A stretch of DNA of 64,000 nucleotides from Marasmius tenuissimus (GCA_029532415.1 JAQOTA010000058.1:868001-932000); one strand, 5' to 3'. Counted from the first letter of the stretch, positions 1 to 11,693 are shown. The notes: generated by a model not told the origin, from the sequence alone. Translations and numbers: made by a program.

Positions 1-802
1 AGTCTCACCTCTATCTTGCTGTCTTCTTTAGCTCAACATGTCCACTCTACAGTGCCCTTGGCAATGACAATCCTCAAACCGTCGAAGAAGAGCACATCTA
101 TGAAGCGCCCGTCCCAAAGCGTAAAGCCAAGGTACCTCCGCCACCCCTCCGCCGTTCCGAGCTTTGAGACGAAGGAGGTTTCATTCGAGCGTTTTCTTGC
201 TATGTATAGTCCGTATGAATCCTCTACTCCCCCCCTCCCTCCTTCGTCCGGGCTTGGGGGACCAACGGTGTTTCTTGTTTTGTCCCCCTGTCCGCTTCGC
301 GCTGGTGGCTGTTCAACGACGCGTCGTGATCGATCGAGGACGCGTTCTCAAGGATCGCGGGTACACGTTCCACGTGCTACTTTCTTGCCGGTCCCTTTTC
401 ATTTTCCTTTTTTGATGTCGTCGTTGGCCAGCCACTAGCCGCTCCCTCTATTTCCGCAAAATGGAACAAGTTTGCTGACTTTTCTCTCTCTCTCTACAGT
501 ATAAGGAACTTCCACCCTTGGTCATTTCTAAAACTCAAATCGAAACACATGTAGAGACAGTCACTGCGACTCAGACGGTCCAAGTCCCTCCTCCTAACAG
601 CATACGGCAGGTGGCCACCCCTGCTCCGTCACCTGTTGATCCTCACTACTCGACCGCCATCCCGAAGACTACCGCCGTGGAGATCATCCACGAGGAAATC
701 GACGACTACGAGGAAGAGGAGGAGGAGGAGATCGAGGAACGGGTTGTCTACAACCGTGGTCCTCGCCGACCTCCTGCAAGATGGTTCGGCGGAGGCTGGT
801 AA
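1..802 (+). CDS. 3' part of an unrecognised gene, acidic C-terminus
   Basis: The gene runs in from beyond the left edge. The most consistent reading is an exon at about 53-131, an intron at 132-499 (donor AAG|GTACCT, acceptor after a CT-repeat pyrimidine tract), and a last exon at 500-802 ending in TAA. Both exons join in phase. The protein end is rich in Pro, Thr and Val, then carries a run of Asp and Glu coded by a GAG/GAA repeat (about 700-740), and ends with a basic Arg/Pro patch and Trp-Phe-Gly-Gly-Gly-Trp. I recognise no domain. The 368-nt intron is much longer than the others in the window, so exon 131/500 may not be the only splice form, or the two pieces may belong to different transcripts. 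Confidence is moderate that 500-802 is coding and low for the rest. Confidence 0.4.
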
Positions 803-1397
803 ACCCCGAATCGCCTCTCTCGCGTCTTTGTATCTGTTTCATGATTTCTTTTACTTGTTTATTTTCCCTCCGTTTTGCTGTTCCTTTTTCTCTTTTATAC
901 TCCCCTTTTCCCTCATCACGCTCGGATGACCTCTTTCACCTCTACCGCCCGGAATTTGCTTCATCTATACATACGTACCTACATATTTCAGACCGAAGAT
1001 TTTACTTCTTTTCTATCCGCATCCTGCTTTCCCCCCCATTTGCTCATTACAGCACGCACGAACCCCCCACTTGTACCAAAATAACGACACGCGTAGTTAC
1101 GGATGGAAAGGCCTCTTTCGGTCTGATGCTTTTACGACTCTTTCTTTACTTACGAACATTGCACGCAAGTAGTGTAGATTATATGGTAGAATTTATCATG
1201 TAAGGTTTTGGCGGTTTGGCTGAATATACTTGATACTATTGGACTATCAACCTGTAGAACTGAGTCATTGAACTTTCCCGCCGAGCGATCTCGAAGCGCG
1301 TCAAGGCAATTCTTCGGGATTACTCGCGTCGCCGGCGCGTCTGGACTTGACTTTTCTCTTCCACCTTGAACTTCCATCTTACCATCCGTCCCTCTCT
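803..1397. other. Intergenic, pyrimidine-rich
   Basis: No supported gene. The stretch holds long T/C-rich runs (about 830-1060), as expected for a 3' UTR followed by a pyrimidine-rich fungal promoter of the gene starting at 1398. Short open frames on both strands have no recognisable content. Confidence 0.5.
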
Positions 1398-2886
1398 ATG
1401 CTGAGGGTCCGCTCTCTCAACTTGCGATGGTTCTGCCGCGCGAATTTCGCTCGGGCATATAGCGTTGGACCCCCGAGCTCAAAATACCCTCCCACAATCG
1501 AAATCCTGGGCCAACACCACCCAACAGACGAAATCACCAACATAACACCCGCCATCATCTCCAAAATCCCTCTCCGACTACACACACAATCAGGTCACCC
1601 GCTCTCTACGCTTCGCTCACTCATTGAAAACCACTTTCATGATTTTTCACATTTACCGTCTTCGTCTCCGCTGGTTACGCCGTTCAAAAACTTTGACGAA
1701 CTTTCGTTCCCTGAGGATCATCCTGGACGTTCGGTCACGGACAGCTACTACGTGAACAAGGAGCTGATGCTTCGGACGCACACGTCTGCGCATGAAGTCG
1801 AAACTTTCCGGAACGGGCACGAGAGATGGCTTCTCACAGCGGACGTGTACCGACGCGACGAAATTGACGGATCGCATTATCCCGTTTTTCACCAGATGGA
1901 GGGAGCCAAACTCTTCGATTCCGGCGCTGACGGGCTTCGCGAGATTGAAGAGGACAACCGAAGGCTAGAGAGCGTGTTGGCGAAGGAGAACATCGTGATT
2001 GAGGATGTCCCGCACATCTCACCGACGAATCCTGTTCAGGCGTGTCATGACCCGGTGTATACGGAGGCTGTTACGAAGAATTTGAAGCTCTCGTTGAATA
2101 GCTTAATGTTGACTTTGTTTGGGTCGCAACAGCAGGATGAACCTTTGAGGGTTCGGTGGATTGAGGCGTATTTTCCGTTCACGAGTCCGAGTTTTGAGGT
2201 GGAGGTCTTTTTTAGAGGGAAGTGGTTGGAGATTTTGGGTTGTGGGGTTGTTATACAGTCCACTCTGGATTCTGCTGGTTAGTGGACAGCTTTATTTTGT
2301 TCTTCTATCCCGAGGGAAAACCCATACTGAACGATTTCTACAGGCGTCAAGAATAAGAACGGATGGGCCTTTGGCCTTGGGCTGGAACGTATCGCGATGA
2401 TACTGTACTCGATTCCGGACATTCGGTTATTCTGGTCTCAGGACCCACGATTCATCTCACAATTCAAAGCTGGAGAAATCACGACCTTCAAGACATACTC
2501 CAAGTATCCGTCGTGTTTCAAGGATGTCAGCTTCTGGACAGCGCAGAATACGGACCTACACGAGAACGACTTTTGTGATCTGGTACGCGACGTTGCTGGA
2601 GATCTTGTCGAAGACGTTCAAAAGGCAAGGGTTCTTTCTTCACCTTTGTGACTATGTGCTAAACCAGAACATTCAGATCGACCACTTTGTTCATCCCAAG
2701 ACAAAACGAACAAGTATGTGCTACCGCATAAACTACCGCTCTATGGACAGGTGCGTACAGTTGGAAGCGCAGCATGATCTACTCTGATGTTCCGGTTGTA
2801 GGTCACTTTCGAACGAGGAAGCCAATGAGGTGCAAGAACGAGTCAATGCTCGTCTGAAAAATGATTTTGGAGTAGAGATTCGTTAA
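1398..2886 (+). CDS. MSF1: Mitochondrial phenylalanyl-tRNA synthetase
   Basis: This enzyme charges mitochondrial tRNA-Phe as a single-chain class II synthetase. Exons 1398-2277, 2344-2624, 2677-2750 and 2802-2886 give 439 residues. I chose the ATG at 1398 because the protein then opens with a basic, Leu/Arg-rich presequence ([11 protein letters not shown]...) typical of matrix import; in-frame codons upstream lack an ATG. Visible family marks are the [14 protein letters not shown] helix near residue 75, the [19 protein letters not shown] block of motif 2, motif 3 as [10 protein letters not shown] in exon 2, and the C-terminal anticodon-binding fold with IDHFVHPKT and [11 protein letters not shown]. 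Intron 2 (2625-2676) has a GC donor, AAG|GCAAGG; splicing it there restores the family reading exactly. The gene converges on MGE1 with 100 nt between stops. Confidence 0.95.
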
Positions 2887-2986
2887 TTAGTAAGATCCTA
2901 ATGTAAAGTGGTCTACATCATCCGCGCTCTAAAGAGCAATGCCGTCGTAGTGGTCAACGTCAATGCGAAGGTCCATCCAGTACGTC

Positions 2987-3798
2987 CTATGACATCTCCT
3001 GTGCCACGCCCACCTGAGCCGCTCTCAGCACCCGCTCTTTTATGGTGTAGCCCATCTTCTGGCAATCTATGACGGTTCCAGGTTCCTTTCCTGGTATTGG
3101 AGCCTGGTAAAGGGCTTCGTGTCTGTTGGGGTCGAACTTGTCGCCTGTCGGGTCAAATGGTTTTACGTGGTATTTGAAGAGTGTCTGGAGGAGTTGTCGC
3201 TGTGTTATTTCCACACCATGGTGTAGTTCTTGCAGGTAAGCCTGCGGTGATTTTTCTCCTGATGTGGGTTGCGGTGATGAGGAGGAGTCGGATGAGGGAA
3301 GTGCAGAGGCAGGAACGGATTTCAACGCTAACGAGAGCACGTCCACAGTCTCGAGCAGATCCTGGGCGAACCGCGAGATGGCATAATCACGCGTCTGCTC
3401 TTTGTCGCGGGCAGCATTTCGCTGGAGGTTCAAAAAGTCTGCTTGGAGGTACCGAAGGCGGCCCTGTTGAAGACGAGAATAGACGTGAGCGTCATGCGAC
3501 AGTTGCGGCTGTTTGTATAGAAACGCACCTTCAAGTCAACGACTTCTTCCTCTTTTGCTTTGAGCTGCTCTGCGAGCTTTACCGGATCTGAGCTCGAAGG
3601 TTTCTCCTCGCTAGAACCGGCTTCTTCCTTCGCTGGCTCATTTGTCGTCTCCTTCGCTGCCCCCATACCTTCGGAATAATTTCGTCGGATAAACTGAGAA
3701 ACCAAAACCTGACGGGGAGCAAAAGAAGGACGAGCCAGCGTCCTGTGTGACATTGAAGTCGAGCAAGAGCGGAAAAGCTGACGAGAAACCGAGTTCAT
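2987..3798 (-). CDS. MGE1: Mitochondrial GrpE, nucleotide exchange factor of mtHsp70
   Basis: MGE1 drives ADP release from mitochondrial Hsp70 in the matrix and so supports protein import and folding. Two exons, 3798-3529 and 3463-2987, code for 248 residues; the intron 3464-3528 has donor GTGCGT. The ATG at 3798 starts a Ser/Arg-rich presequence (MNSVSRQLFRSC...) and a second Met lies nearby. A charged linker rich in Glu, Lys and Ser follows, then the long dimerising helix (AEQLKAKEEEVVDLK into GRLRYLQADFLNLQRN), and the C-terminal beta domain with VKPFDPTGDKFDPNRHEALY and VGVAQ near the end, all typical of GrpE. An upstream in-frame reading to 3930 begins with TTG, not ATG. It is divergent from the C1-THF synthase gene. 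Confidence 0.95.
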
Positions 3799-4224
3799 GA
3801 CGGGAGGAGAAAGGCGAGATGACCTGAGAGTAAGAGGAATACCCTGGAATAGCCTGCCGAGGTTGCTGAAAAATTCAGAGTGACCACGACCCGTGGGAAA
3901 CAACGCAGGAGGGAAATTCCGAAGTTGCAAGGGTACAATGCCGGAATTTCACCTAGGAATAAATCAAGGTCGAGTCAACGGAGTATTGTTGTCCTTCAAA
4001 AAGGACCCTCTTGAACTTTTCGATGTCTTACGACCAGACGGCTCCTCTCAACTAGATTCGGTCTCTCCTCCACATTTTCCTCCGGAATGCATTGGTCCTT
4101 GCCGACTCATGCGTTCAGGATTTACCAAATCCGTCCAAACATCAAAGTACGGACGGCACTCCGTCGCGTATATAGAGCCAGAGATAAGACAGCTCATTTT
4201 CCAACTTCCCTGCATCTATCCACC
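3799..4224. promoter_or_regulatory. Shared 5' region between MGE1 and C1-THF synthase
   Basis: These 426 nt separate two divergent start codons, so they must hold both promoters. A TATA-like stretch, CGTATATAGAG, lies at about 4166-4176, some 50 nt before the ATG at 4225, and CCACC directly precedes that ATG. No mapped site can be claimed from sequence alone. Confidence 0.4.
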
Positions 4225-7200
4225 ATGGCCTCTGCTGGGAGTAAAATCGATGGGACTGCCATAGCCCAGTGCGTCGTTTTTTCTGATATTTTCTTCGTTG
4301 TTTTCTCACCATCTATCTCACCGTCACTCACTCTGTGTAGATCAATCAGGAAAGAAGTCGCTGGCCGCATTCAAAAGTTGAAATCAACATTTCCCCGCTT
4401 CGAGCCCCAGCTTGTGATCGTTCAGGCTGGTCAACGTCCAGACTCAACTACCTATGTGCGTATGAAGGCAAAGGCAGCTGAGGAGGTTGGTATCAAGTAT
4501 CGTCATGTCGCCCTTCCTGCAGAAGCCACGGTGGAAGAAATCATTTCGGTTGTGAGAAGCCTCAACGACAATGATCAAGTCAGCGGCATCCTTGTCCAGC
4601 TACCTCTGGGTGATCATATTACACCGGCAGGAGAACGTTTGGTCACAGAAGCGATCAGTGCACGTAAAGATGTCGATGGGTGAGTGCTGGCTCAAGTTGT
4701 CATCGTTCTGTGGTATTAATTGTTACCAGGTTCCATGCGTACAACATTGGTCATCTCTCCTCGCGTGCATCTGACCCCTTGTTCGCGCCGTGTACCCCCT
4801 CCGCAGTCATCAGACTCGTCGACTCTACTGGCACTTCAATATCTGGCACCAACGCCGTGGTCTTGGGCCGAAGTGATATTGTCGGGAGCCCCGTAGCCTC
4901 CATGCTCCGGAATCGCGACGCTACTGTCACTCAATGCCACAGCCGCACAAAGGACATTGAATCTATCGTGCGCATGGCCTCTATTTCGCTTTGTCCTTGC
5001 CCCACTTATACTCCTAAAGGTGAAAAACGCGGATATTATTGTCTCAGCCATTGGTAAACCTGAATTCGTGAAGGGATCTTGGATCAAGCCTGGTGCAGTC
5101 GTGATTGATGTTGGGATAAACTACGTTCCGGGTACGCATGTCTAACCTTGTGGACGTCTTCCGCCAACTCATAGTTTGTCGCGTTGGTCGCGTCCAGACT
5201 CCACTAAGAAATCGGGCCAAAGACTTGTGGGCGATGTGGAGTATTCATCTGCATCCGAAGTCGCGTCTCATATTACCCCGGTTCCCGGAGGCGTTGGTCC
5301 CATGACCGTGGCTCTCCTTATGGAAAACACTCTCAAGTCTGCTGAGCGTCTTTGGAACGATGCTCGGGAACGGAAATTGAAACCCCTCAAGCTTAATGTT
5401 CTCGAGAAAGTTCCTAGTGATATCGAGATCGCCATGGCTCAGACACCCAAGCCCATAACCGAATTGGCTCATGAGATTGGTTTGTCGCCGGATGAGCTCG
5501 AGAGCTACGGAAAGTACAAGGCTAAGGTTGACCTGAGTGTTCTTGAACGCTTAAGCCACCGCAAGGATGGAAAGTATATTGTCATCTCTGGGTAAGTATG
5601 AGTTTTCCTTCCTGCTGCCTGCTTGTTGCTGACCGTGCATTAGTATCACCCCCACTCCTCTTGGTGAAGGCAAATCGACGACAACTATCGGTTTGGCTCA
5701 GGCTCTCGGCGCCGAGCTGGGCCGCCCTGCATTTGCTTGTGTCCGTCAGCCAAGTCAAGGCCCGACTTTTGGTATCAAGGGAGGAGCAGCTGGAGGAGGT
5801 TACAGTCAAGTTATTCCCATGGACGAGGTTCGCTTTTCTGCTAGTCTTCGGAATATCACCTCACCAGATATTTTCAGTTCAATTTACATCTCACTGGTGA
5901 CATTCACGCCGTCAGCGCCGCCAACAACCTTCTTGGTATGCCTCTCCCCCCATTTTCGGAGGCCCAATGACATAACATTGCCTTCAGCTGCCGCCTTAGA
6001 CGCTCGTATGTTCCACGAAGCGACCCAGTCTGATAAGGTGCATCTCCAGCGTTGAAAGATCGGGACTAACTCGCTGACATTCTTTTCATCAGGCTCTGTA
6101 CAGCCGTCTAGTTCCGGCGAAGAAAGGCAAAAGGGAGTTCGCACCTCTCATGCTTAAGAGGCTTCAGAAGCTTGGTATCGACAAAACGAACCCCGACGAC
6201 CTTACTCCCGAAGAGATCACACGTTTTGCACGACTAGACGTCGACCCGGAAACCATAACCTGGAATCGCGTTCTCGATACGAATGATCGATTCCTCCGCA
6301 AGATTACCATTGGACAGAACCCTACTGAACAAGGTCACACTCGGGAAACTGGGTTCGACATTGCTGTCGCTAGCGAGTGTATGGCGGTGCTGGCGCTCGC
6401 AACCAGCCTTGAGGACATGAAGAAGCGTCTCGGTGCGATGGTGGTTGCTACGAGTAAACAGGGCGATCCGATTACTGCAGACGATATAGGAGTAACTGGA
6501 GCTCTTGCCGTCTTGATGAAAGATGCTATCAAGCCCAATCTTATGCAGACTCTTCAGGTACGTATCTTCCCTATACCGGTGGACGACACATCCTAACAAC
6601 GACTTGCAGGGCACTCCCGTCTTCGTTCATGCAGGACCATTCGCGAACATCGCCCACGGCAACTCTTCCATCCTTGCTGACCGCGTTGCACTCAAGCTCG
6701 CTGGTACTGAGGAGGGAGACTCTGCGGACCGCGTCGGATACGTGCTTACCGAAGGTGGATTTGGCGCCGACATGGGTATGGAGAAATTCTGCAATATCAA
6801 GTGCCGGGTCAGCGATCTCAAGCCTGATGCTACGATCATTGTCGCCACCACCCGTGCCTTGAAAATGCACGGAGGAGGACCCGATGTTACTCCAGGCAAG
6901 CCATTGCATGATACATATATCAAGGAGAACCTTGAGGTCTTGAAGGAGGGGTGCAAGAACTTGGTTCAGCACATCAAGAACAGCCGCAAGTTTGGGGTCA
7001 AGGTTATTGTTGCGATCAACCAGTTTGCGTACGTGGTCTGTCCCCTTGGTTCTCACAGTCCACTCAATACCTCATTAGTTCTGATACTGCTGCTGAGCTC
7101 TCTCTGGTGCGCGAAGAAGCTTTGGCCGGTGGTGCGGATGCCGCCGTGGTCAGCAACCACTGGGCGGAGGGAGGTGCGGGTGCTCGTGCCCTGGCCGAGG

Positions 7201-7767
7201 CTGTCGTGGCGACTTGCGAAGGTCCCTCCGGGTTCAAGTTCCTCTACGACCTCAACCTTCCCATCGAGGAAAAGATTACAATAATCTCGAAGGAAATCTA
7301 CGGCGCTGCTGGAATCGAGTTGAGTGACTTGGCGAAGAAGCAGGTTGAGACATACACTCGTCAAGGTTACGGTAACCTCCCCAGTAAGCGCTTCTCCTAC
7401 AAACCTCAATGAACACGTTCTGACGTTCGAGGAAAGTTTGCATGGCCAAGACTCAATACTCTTTCTCGCACGATCCCAAGCTCAAGGGCGTGCCTTCAGG
7501 TAAGATGGCCCAAAACTTCCTCTGTAAACTACATGGCTAAACGGGCTTCACTTCCAGGTTTCACTATCCCCATTCGCGCCGTGAGGCTCTCTGCAGGGGC
7601 TGGTTTCCTTTACCCTATCTTGGGTGACATGCAAACCATGCCTGGACTTGGGACTCGCCCAGGTAAAATTCATCCTCTTTGTTCGACACCGTATACTCAT
7701 TATTTTCGTAGGATTCTGGGAAGTTGGGCTGGATTCAGAGACCGGCCGTGTGCTAGGTCTCTTCTGA
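4225..7767 (+). CDS. ADE3: Trifunctional C1-tetrahydrofolate synthase
   Basis: The protein combines methylene-THF dehydrogenase, methenyl-THF cyclohydrolase and formyl-THF synthetase, feeding one-carbon units to purine, thymidylate and methionine synthesis. Fourteen exons give 943 residues: 4225-4268, 4341-4679, 4730-4967, 5020-5131, 5198-5591, 5644-5827, 5878-5935, 5988-6037, 6093-6557, 6610-7028, 7079-7383, 7437-7499, 7558-7662, 7712-7767. The N-terminal third shows the catalytic [14 protein letters not shown] block, GILVQLPLG, the Rossmann motif [14 protein letters not shown] and [18 protein letters not shown]. The synthetase part has the ATP loop [37 protein letters not shown] and [12 protein letters not shown]. 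There is no presequence ([12 protein letters not shown]...), so the cytosolic enzyme is likely. Length matches the yeast cytosolic family member. Confidence 0.97.
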
Positions 7768-9311
7768 TCATCTTCTGCAGTAGCAAAGATCGGAAGTAGC
7801 GGTGGTTCGTTTGCTTCCGAATTGTGTTCTCAACGAACCCTTACCCTCTGTGAACTCGTCTCAACACGGTTTCGGGGACTGTTCAACACGGAAGAGGGAA
7901 CTTTGTCCATTCGCGGGCATTCGCTGCAGGGAATTGGCTCTAACTTAATTCACACTAGTACGGCGCCAAGCGCCGCTGGTACGTGTTGGTTGCGAAGATC
8001 TATATTATAGGATACCACTTGTATACGTAGAACGTTAAAAGCACGTCGATCTACAGATGCCAATACGCGTATGGAGGCGTGAATGTTTAGCTGATGCCCA
8101 CAATTCAGCTGGGATAGAGCTGACTCGACTATACAGGCTGCTCAATTATTAACAGCGCAGGGGACTGAGGTCAAACCGGTTACAGAGGGAAGCCTGAAAT
8201 GAGCACTGAACGTTGAACTTCGAAGGACTTGAAAAAATCGATCAAAGCGTCGGAAGCGCCGGCCTGTCATTGCTTAGGCGCTCGCTCGCGTTCTCAGCCA
8301 CAATCGATCTGAGACAACGCTACATATTTGGGGTCCACAGTTATATAAGTCTAACGAGCTCTTGATAGCTCAGCAGTTCGTAGTTTAGTAGATAATTATT
8401 CACAAAAGAGGGGCTGGAGGCAGCAAGTTCGAGCCGGCCCCCCCCCTCTTTTTATTTTCCCTCAGCAAAATCCTTGCGAGGTCCACTCTTGTACGGAGAG
8501 CATTTCTCATGCAGATCTTGTGGCTTCATTTCCCCCTTTTATCTTGTGATTTCTTATAGAGATTTAGTCTACATTTTTGCATTGCTCTGAGAGGGCTAAC
8601 TTCTCAGTACCCACACGGCGTACATACACGACTGAGGTATGATTGGTTTTCTGACGTCCTCAAATTCGGTCGGTCTCGCCTCACTGGTTTAGGACTGTTG
8701 GTTGAAGTGAACGCGGGTGTGAAGTCACCTACGCGCCCTGACAGTCTTCATTCCTGGCTTGTCGTCACGGGTTTGTCGCACAACTACATGGTAGATGGCG
8801 CGTGAGATCTATCTTGGTGGGTCGACGGCCATTGGCACTGGGTCCTAGTCCAAGTAAAACATGGACCAGCCACGGTCGGCTTCTTTGGAAGAACGGCAGG
8901 AAGGAAGGGAAAGAACAGAACCATCGAGGGCAAAGAAGGTCCCCCCTTCTCCTCGAGTCCTGAGTCGTATTTCCCCGTACTTCTTCCAAGTGGCGACTCG
9001 AAACCCTTTCTTGGATCAACAAACCAGGTGGGCAAGAAATTGGAAGGGAAATCTTCGTAAAGAGGACACAGGAAGCCGTATGTGGGAGACATCCATTCCT
9101 GTAGCGGATTGCGTGGGTCGACGGTTGTCCCAGACCAGAGCCAGGTAAGGCAGGAATAGCTCGATCCGTGGCAACCGCGCAAGTTGCGAAAAGAATCTCT
9201 GGGAAAGTTGAGCATCACTTCAACATCTCAATGAGGGATACATTGAGTTCACTAATGACCTGGGATCTGGGCGAGGTCTCTTCTAAACAAGTATCCGAGT
9301 CCACACCCAAT
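7768..9311. other. Long intergenic region, no supported gene
   Basis: This is the longest gene-free stretch in the window, about 1.5 kb between two convergent stops. It contains the Pol III-like element described separately and several open frames, the longest on the minus strand at 8784-9218 (about 144 codons). Those frames overlap one another on both strands and show no recognisable motif. Possibly it is a decayed element or an unrecognised non-coding transcript; I see no terminal repeats or transposase signature. Confidence 0.4.
8366..8460 (+). other. Decayed Pol III-like (tRNA-derived) element
   Basis: A sequence close to the Pol III A box, TAGCTCAGCAG, lies at 8366-8376. A B-box-like AAGTTCGAGCC follows at 8425-8435, then nine C residues and a T tract (from about 8447) that could act as terminator. 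The spacing is roughly that of a tRNA gene, but neither the D stem, the T stem nor the acceptor stem can pair. It is best read as a tRNA pseudogene or the head of a tRNA-derived SINE remnant. Confidence 0.3.
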
Positions 9312-10232
9312 CTACACCATGTCCATGTCCAGGCCGTTGTCATCGACAAGCCTCCCGTTCACGATCTTCACAAACCTGCTTCCCACCCGCTGTGCCTGCT
9401 CCGGGGAATGTGTGATCCAAACGACGGCTTTCAGCTCAGAGGTGCTGTCGTGCACCTGGCTGAGAATGTATTTCTCGACTTCATCGGCAGATTGGGGATC
9501 CAAAGCGGACGTTGGCTCTGCACGAGGAGGGTCCGGTCAGGACTCAGGAGAAGAGAGTGGGGTGGATGCAGAGTACGTACCATCCAATAGCAATACCTCT
9601 GCAGTACCCAGACCAATTCCAATCGCCAATGTAATCCTCTGTATCTCTCCTCCACTCAAGTTAGACCAGGTACGATCCCACAGTTCGGAGTCAACGCCAA
9701 AGGCTTGGGCTACCTCGAATGTTTGATCTTCGGGTTCATGACTGCTGCTCCCTTTCGTCGTTGATTTTCGCCGCGCCTTGAACGAGCCCGTCACAGTTTT
9801 GAAGAAATCCCAAGGCGTACCGGGGAGGAGAGACGGTCGTTGGGGTATGTATGCTACCTTGATTCGGTATGATGGTATTCCTGGGATATTCGTAGGAAGT
9901 AAGAAATAGAAAGCAAACCAGAGCGAACTGAGGCCCAACCGTAGGATTTAGGTGTCCTAAAGATGCGACGTGCACAATATGAGTGAGAGAAGGGTGAAGT
10001 TCACCATCAAAACTTACTTTCCGTGAAACAAAACCTCTCCTTCATACAGGTTCAGATGGGAGATACATTTTAAGAGTGTCGTCTTTCCACTCCCGCTCTT
10101 GCCTTGGAGGATAATGACATCCCCTTCGTTCACCGTCAACTTGGCCTCGTCGAATATCTTTACCCCATGTTCTGTTGCCCACGAAAGCTGACGTATTTCG
10201 AGGATGGGTTCAGTTGAATGAGAGTTGCTCAT
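9312..10232 (-). CDS. Stand-alone ABC ATPase, FetA/YbbL-like
   Basis: A soluble single ABC ATP-binding domain with no membrane part. Exons 10232-10018, 9956-9940 (only 17 nt), 9880-9581 and 9517-9312 give 245 residues. Walker A is GKSGSGKTTLLK near residue 42, the Q-loop region reads VAYIPQRPSLLPGTPWDFF, the signature is LSGGEIQRI, Walker B is VLLLDEPTSALDP and the H-loop is VVWITHSPEQAQRV. The Walker B motif is completed only across intron 9518-9580. The overall pattern resembles bacterial FetA (YbbL), the ATPase of an iron/metal exporter; fungi carry small homologues of unknown role. No partner permease is in the window. The micro-exon is supported because it supplies the family's TPKSYG segment and keeps the frame. 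Confidence 0.85.
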
Positions 10233-10383
10233 GGTCGTTCAATCCACAAGCGGAAACACGCATTTTATGATGCAAGTATAGGTAGTAATGTTTGGGATGA
10301 GCTGGTACGATGAATGACGGATATTGGACTGCAGTACGATAGCACTATCTAACATTAAGCAATAATATAGTATGACGATATGA

Positions 10384-11693
10384 TTATAAGGGAGGAGACG
10401 AGGGTGATTGCATCTGCTGCATTTGCATTTGCAACTCTTCCTCGGTCAAGGTAGAGCTCTCGATCATCACACCGACACCGACCTTGGAAGAGTTCTGTGG
10501 AGAATTACCATGAATTAGATGGAGGATGACACATTGGACAAAATGAACATACCTTGAAGTGGTCAATTTCACCCGACATCAAGAAAGCAAACGTTGGGGT
10601 GAACCGTTGCTCGAGAAGCGCCGAAACTTTACCAGTCGAGTCGAGCTGAGCTCTGAAAGTTGACAGGCGCAAGTCGTATTTGGCACCGAGCGTGGCAATT
10701 GCGTCTCTTCGCATTGGGGCCGCCATTAGCTGGAGGTCGGCACCGAACTCGACCTTCTCGCTCAATCTCTGCCAATACGTCGCTTGGAGCATCCCCGCGG
10801 GCTGGATTTGGGCGGTGGCAATCCAGGACTTGTCAGAGCTGGTGTACTTAGCGAGGTAGGTCGCCATCATCTCGGAGGTGTTAGGAGTGGGCCGTTGAAG
10901 CAAACACTCGGTACCTAGAGCGAGGTTTTTGGTGACGGATTGCAGATAGCTGCCAACAAAGACACCAGTGAGGTCCGAGGGCCATGGATTGACTGCTTTG
11001 AGGTTCAAGTTGAAGTCTTGGCCATTGACGTCGTGCTCCAGCTGGAGAAGGTTGTGCCCAGGCGTTTGCGAGATCTGACCGCGAAAAGTTAGGACGCGTT
11101 CAATGGAGGAACCTAGGACGTGTCAACGTACTTGAGCTTGCATCTTGGACACATGGGAGCCAGTCCATCCCTGGTTCATCCGAGCATTCACATTCCCATC
11201 GTGGTCTACTCCACCTTGCAGGAAAACCTAAAGAAAATTCGTGTGAACGAGTGAGAATGATGGTTATTGCGTGAGTTTCGGGTAGCAACGCCAGTGATAC
11301 GAAAGCGGGACCTTTTCATTGGCGAAGATGGCACCAAAATTGTACGAAGAGTTGTTTTGAGAACCCAGTGCGAACGAATGCGTGACTTGGAACAACGGGT
11401 TCATGGACATGCTCTTTGTAATGTCGGCGCGACCACCCTCAAAAGCATAGTTGGTAAGGTGAACAGCTGGAAGAGAATGAGACTAGGGCTGTAACAGAAC
11501 AGAAACAACTAGCACCTTTTACTTCCTTTTGAAGGCTTTCAACTGAGCCAGGATTGGGAAGACCGAGCTCCGAACGCCATTTTTGGAAGCGGTTGTATAC
11601 GGAAATAGGGAAAACAGACGATGAAGATGAAGGAGGCGGTACAGAGAGCGAGCTAGGGGATGGGTCAATGGGGAGAGCGGGAGTGGAAGCCAT
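10384..11693 (-). CDS. TOM40: TOM40, protein channel of the outer mitochondrial membrane
   Basis: Tom40 forms the beta-barrel pore through which nearly all precursors enter mitochondria. Exons 11693-11516, 11466-11312, 11227-11132, 11074-10553 and 10494-10384 give 353 residues, as usual for the family. The first 25-30 residues are a Pro/Ser-rich cytosolic tail, followed by VYNRFQKWRSELGLPNPGSV and the start of the barrel. Barrel-strand matches include VHLTNYAFEGGRADITKSMS, NPLFQVTHSFALGS, the linker GHNLLQLEHDVNGQDF with NLKAVNPWP, and the Lys-poor C-terminal strand KVGVGVMIESS. The donor of intron 2 is an unusual GTCCCG (at 11311), but the joined reading is exactly that of the family. The tail ends in a Gln/Met repeat. 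The gene is tandem with the ABC ATPase but independent. Confidence 0.95.

Noticed and set aside
3799..3930. Longer MGE1 start
   Set aside because: The upstream in-frame extension begins with TTG and lacks an ATG, while 3798 starts a proper presequence.
8357..8447. Functional tRNA gene
   Set aside because: A- and B-box-like words are present, but the acceptor, D and T stems cannot pair, so it is listed only as a decayed element.
8784..9218. 144-codon minus-strand gene
   Set aside because: No recognisable motif, overlapping open frames on both strands and an odd Trp/Pro-rich composition; there is not enough to call it coding.
9312..10232. ABC ATPase as part of an operon with TOM40
   Set aside because: Same strand, but the start-to-stop gap is about 150 nt in a eukaryote and the functions are unrelated.
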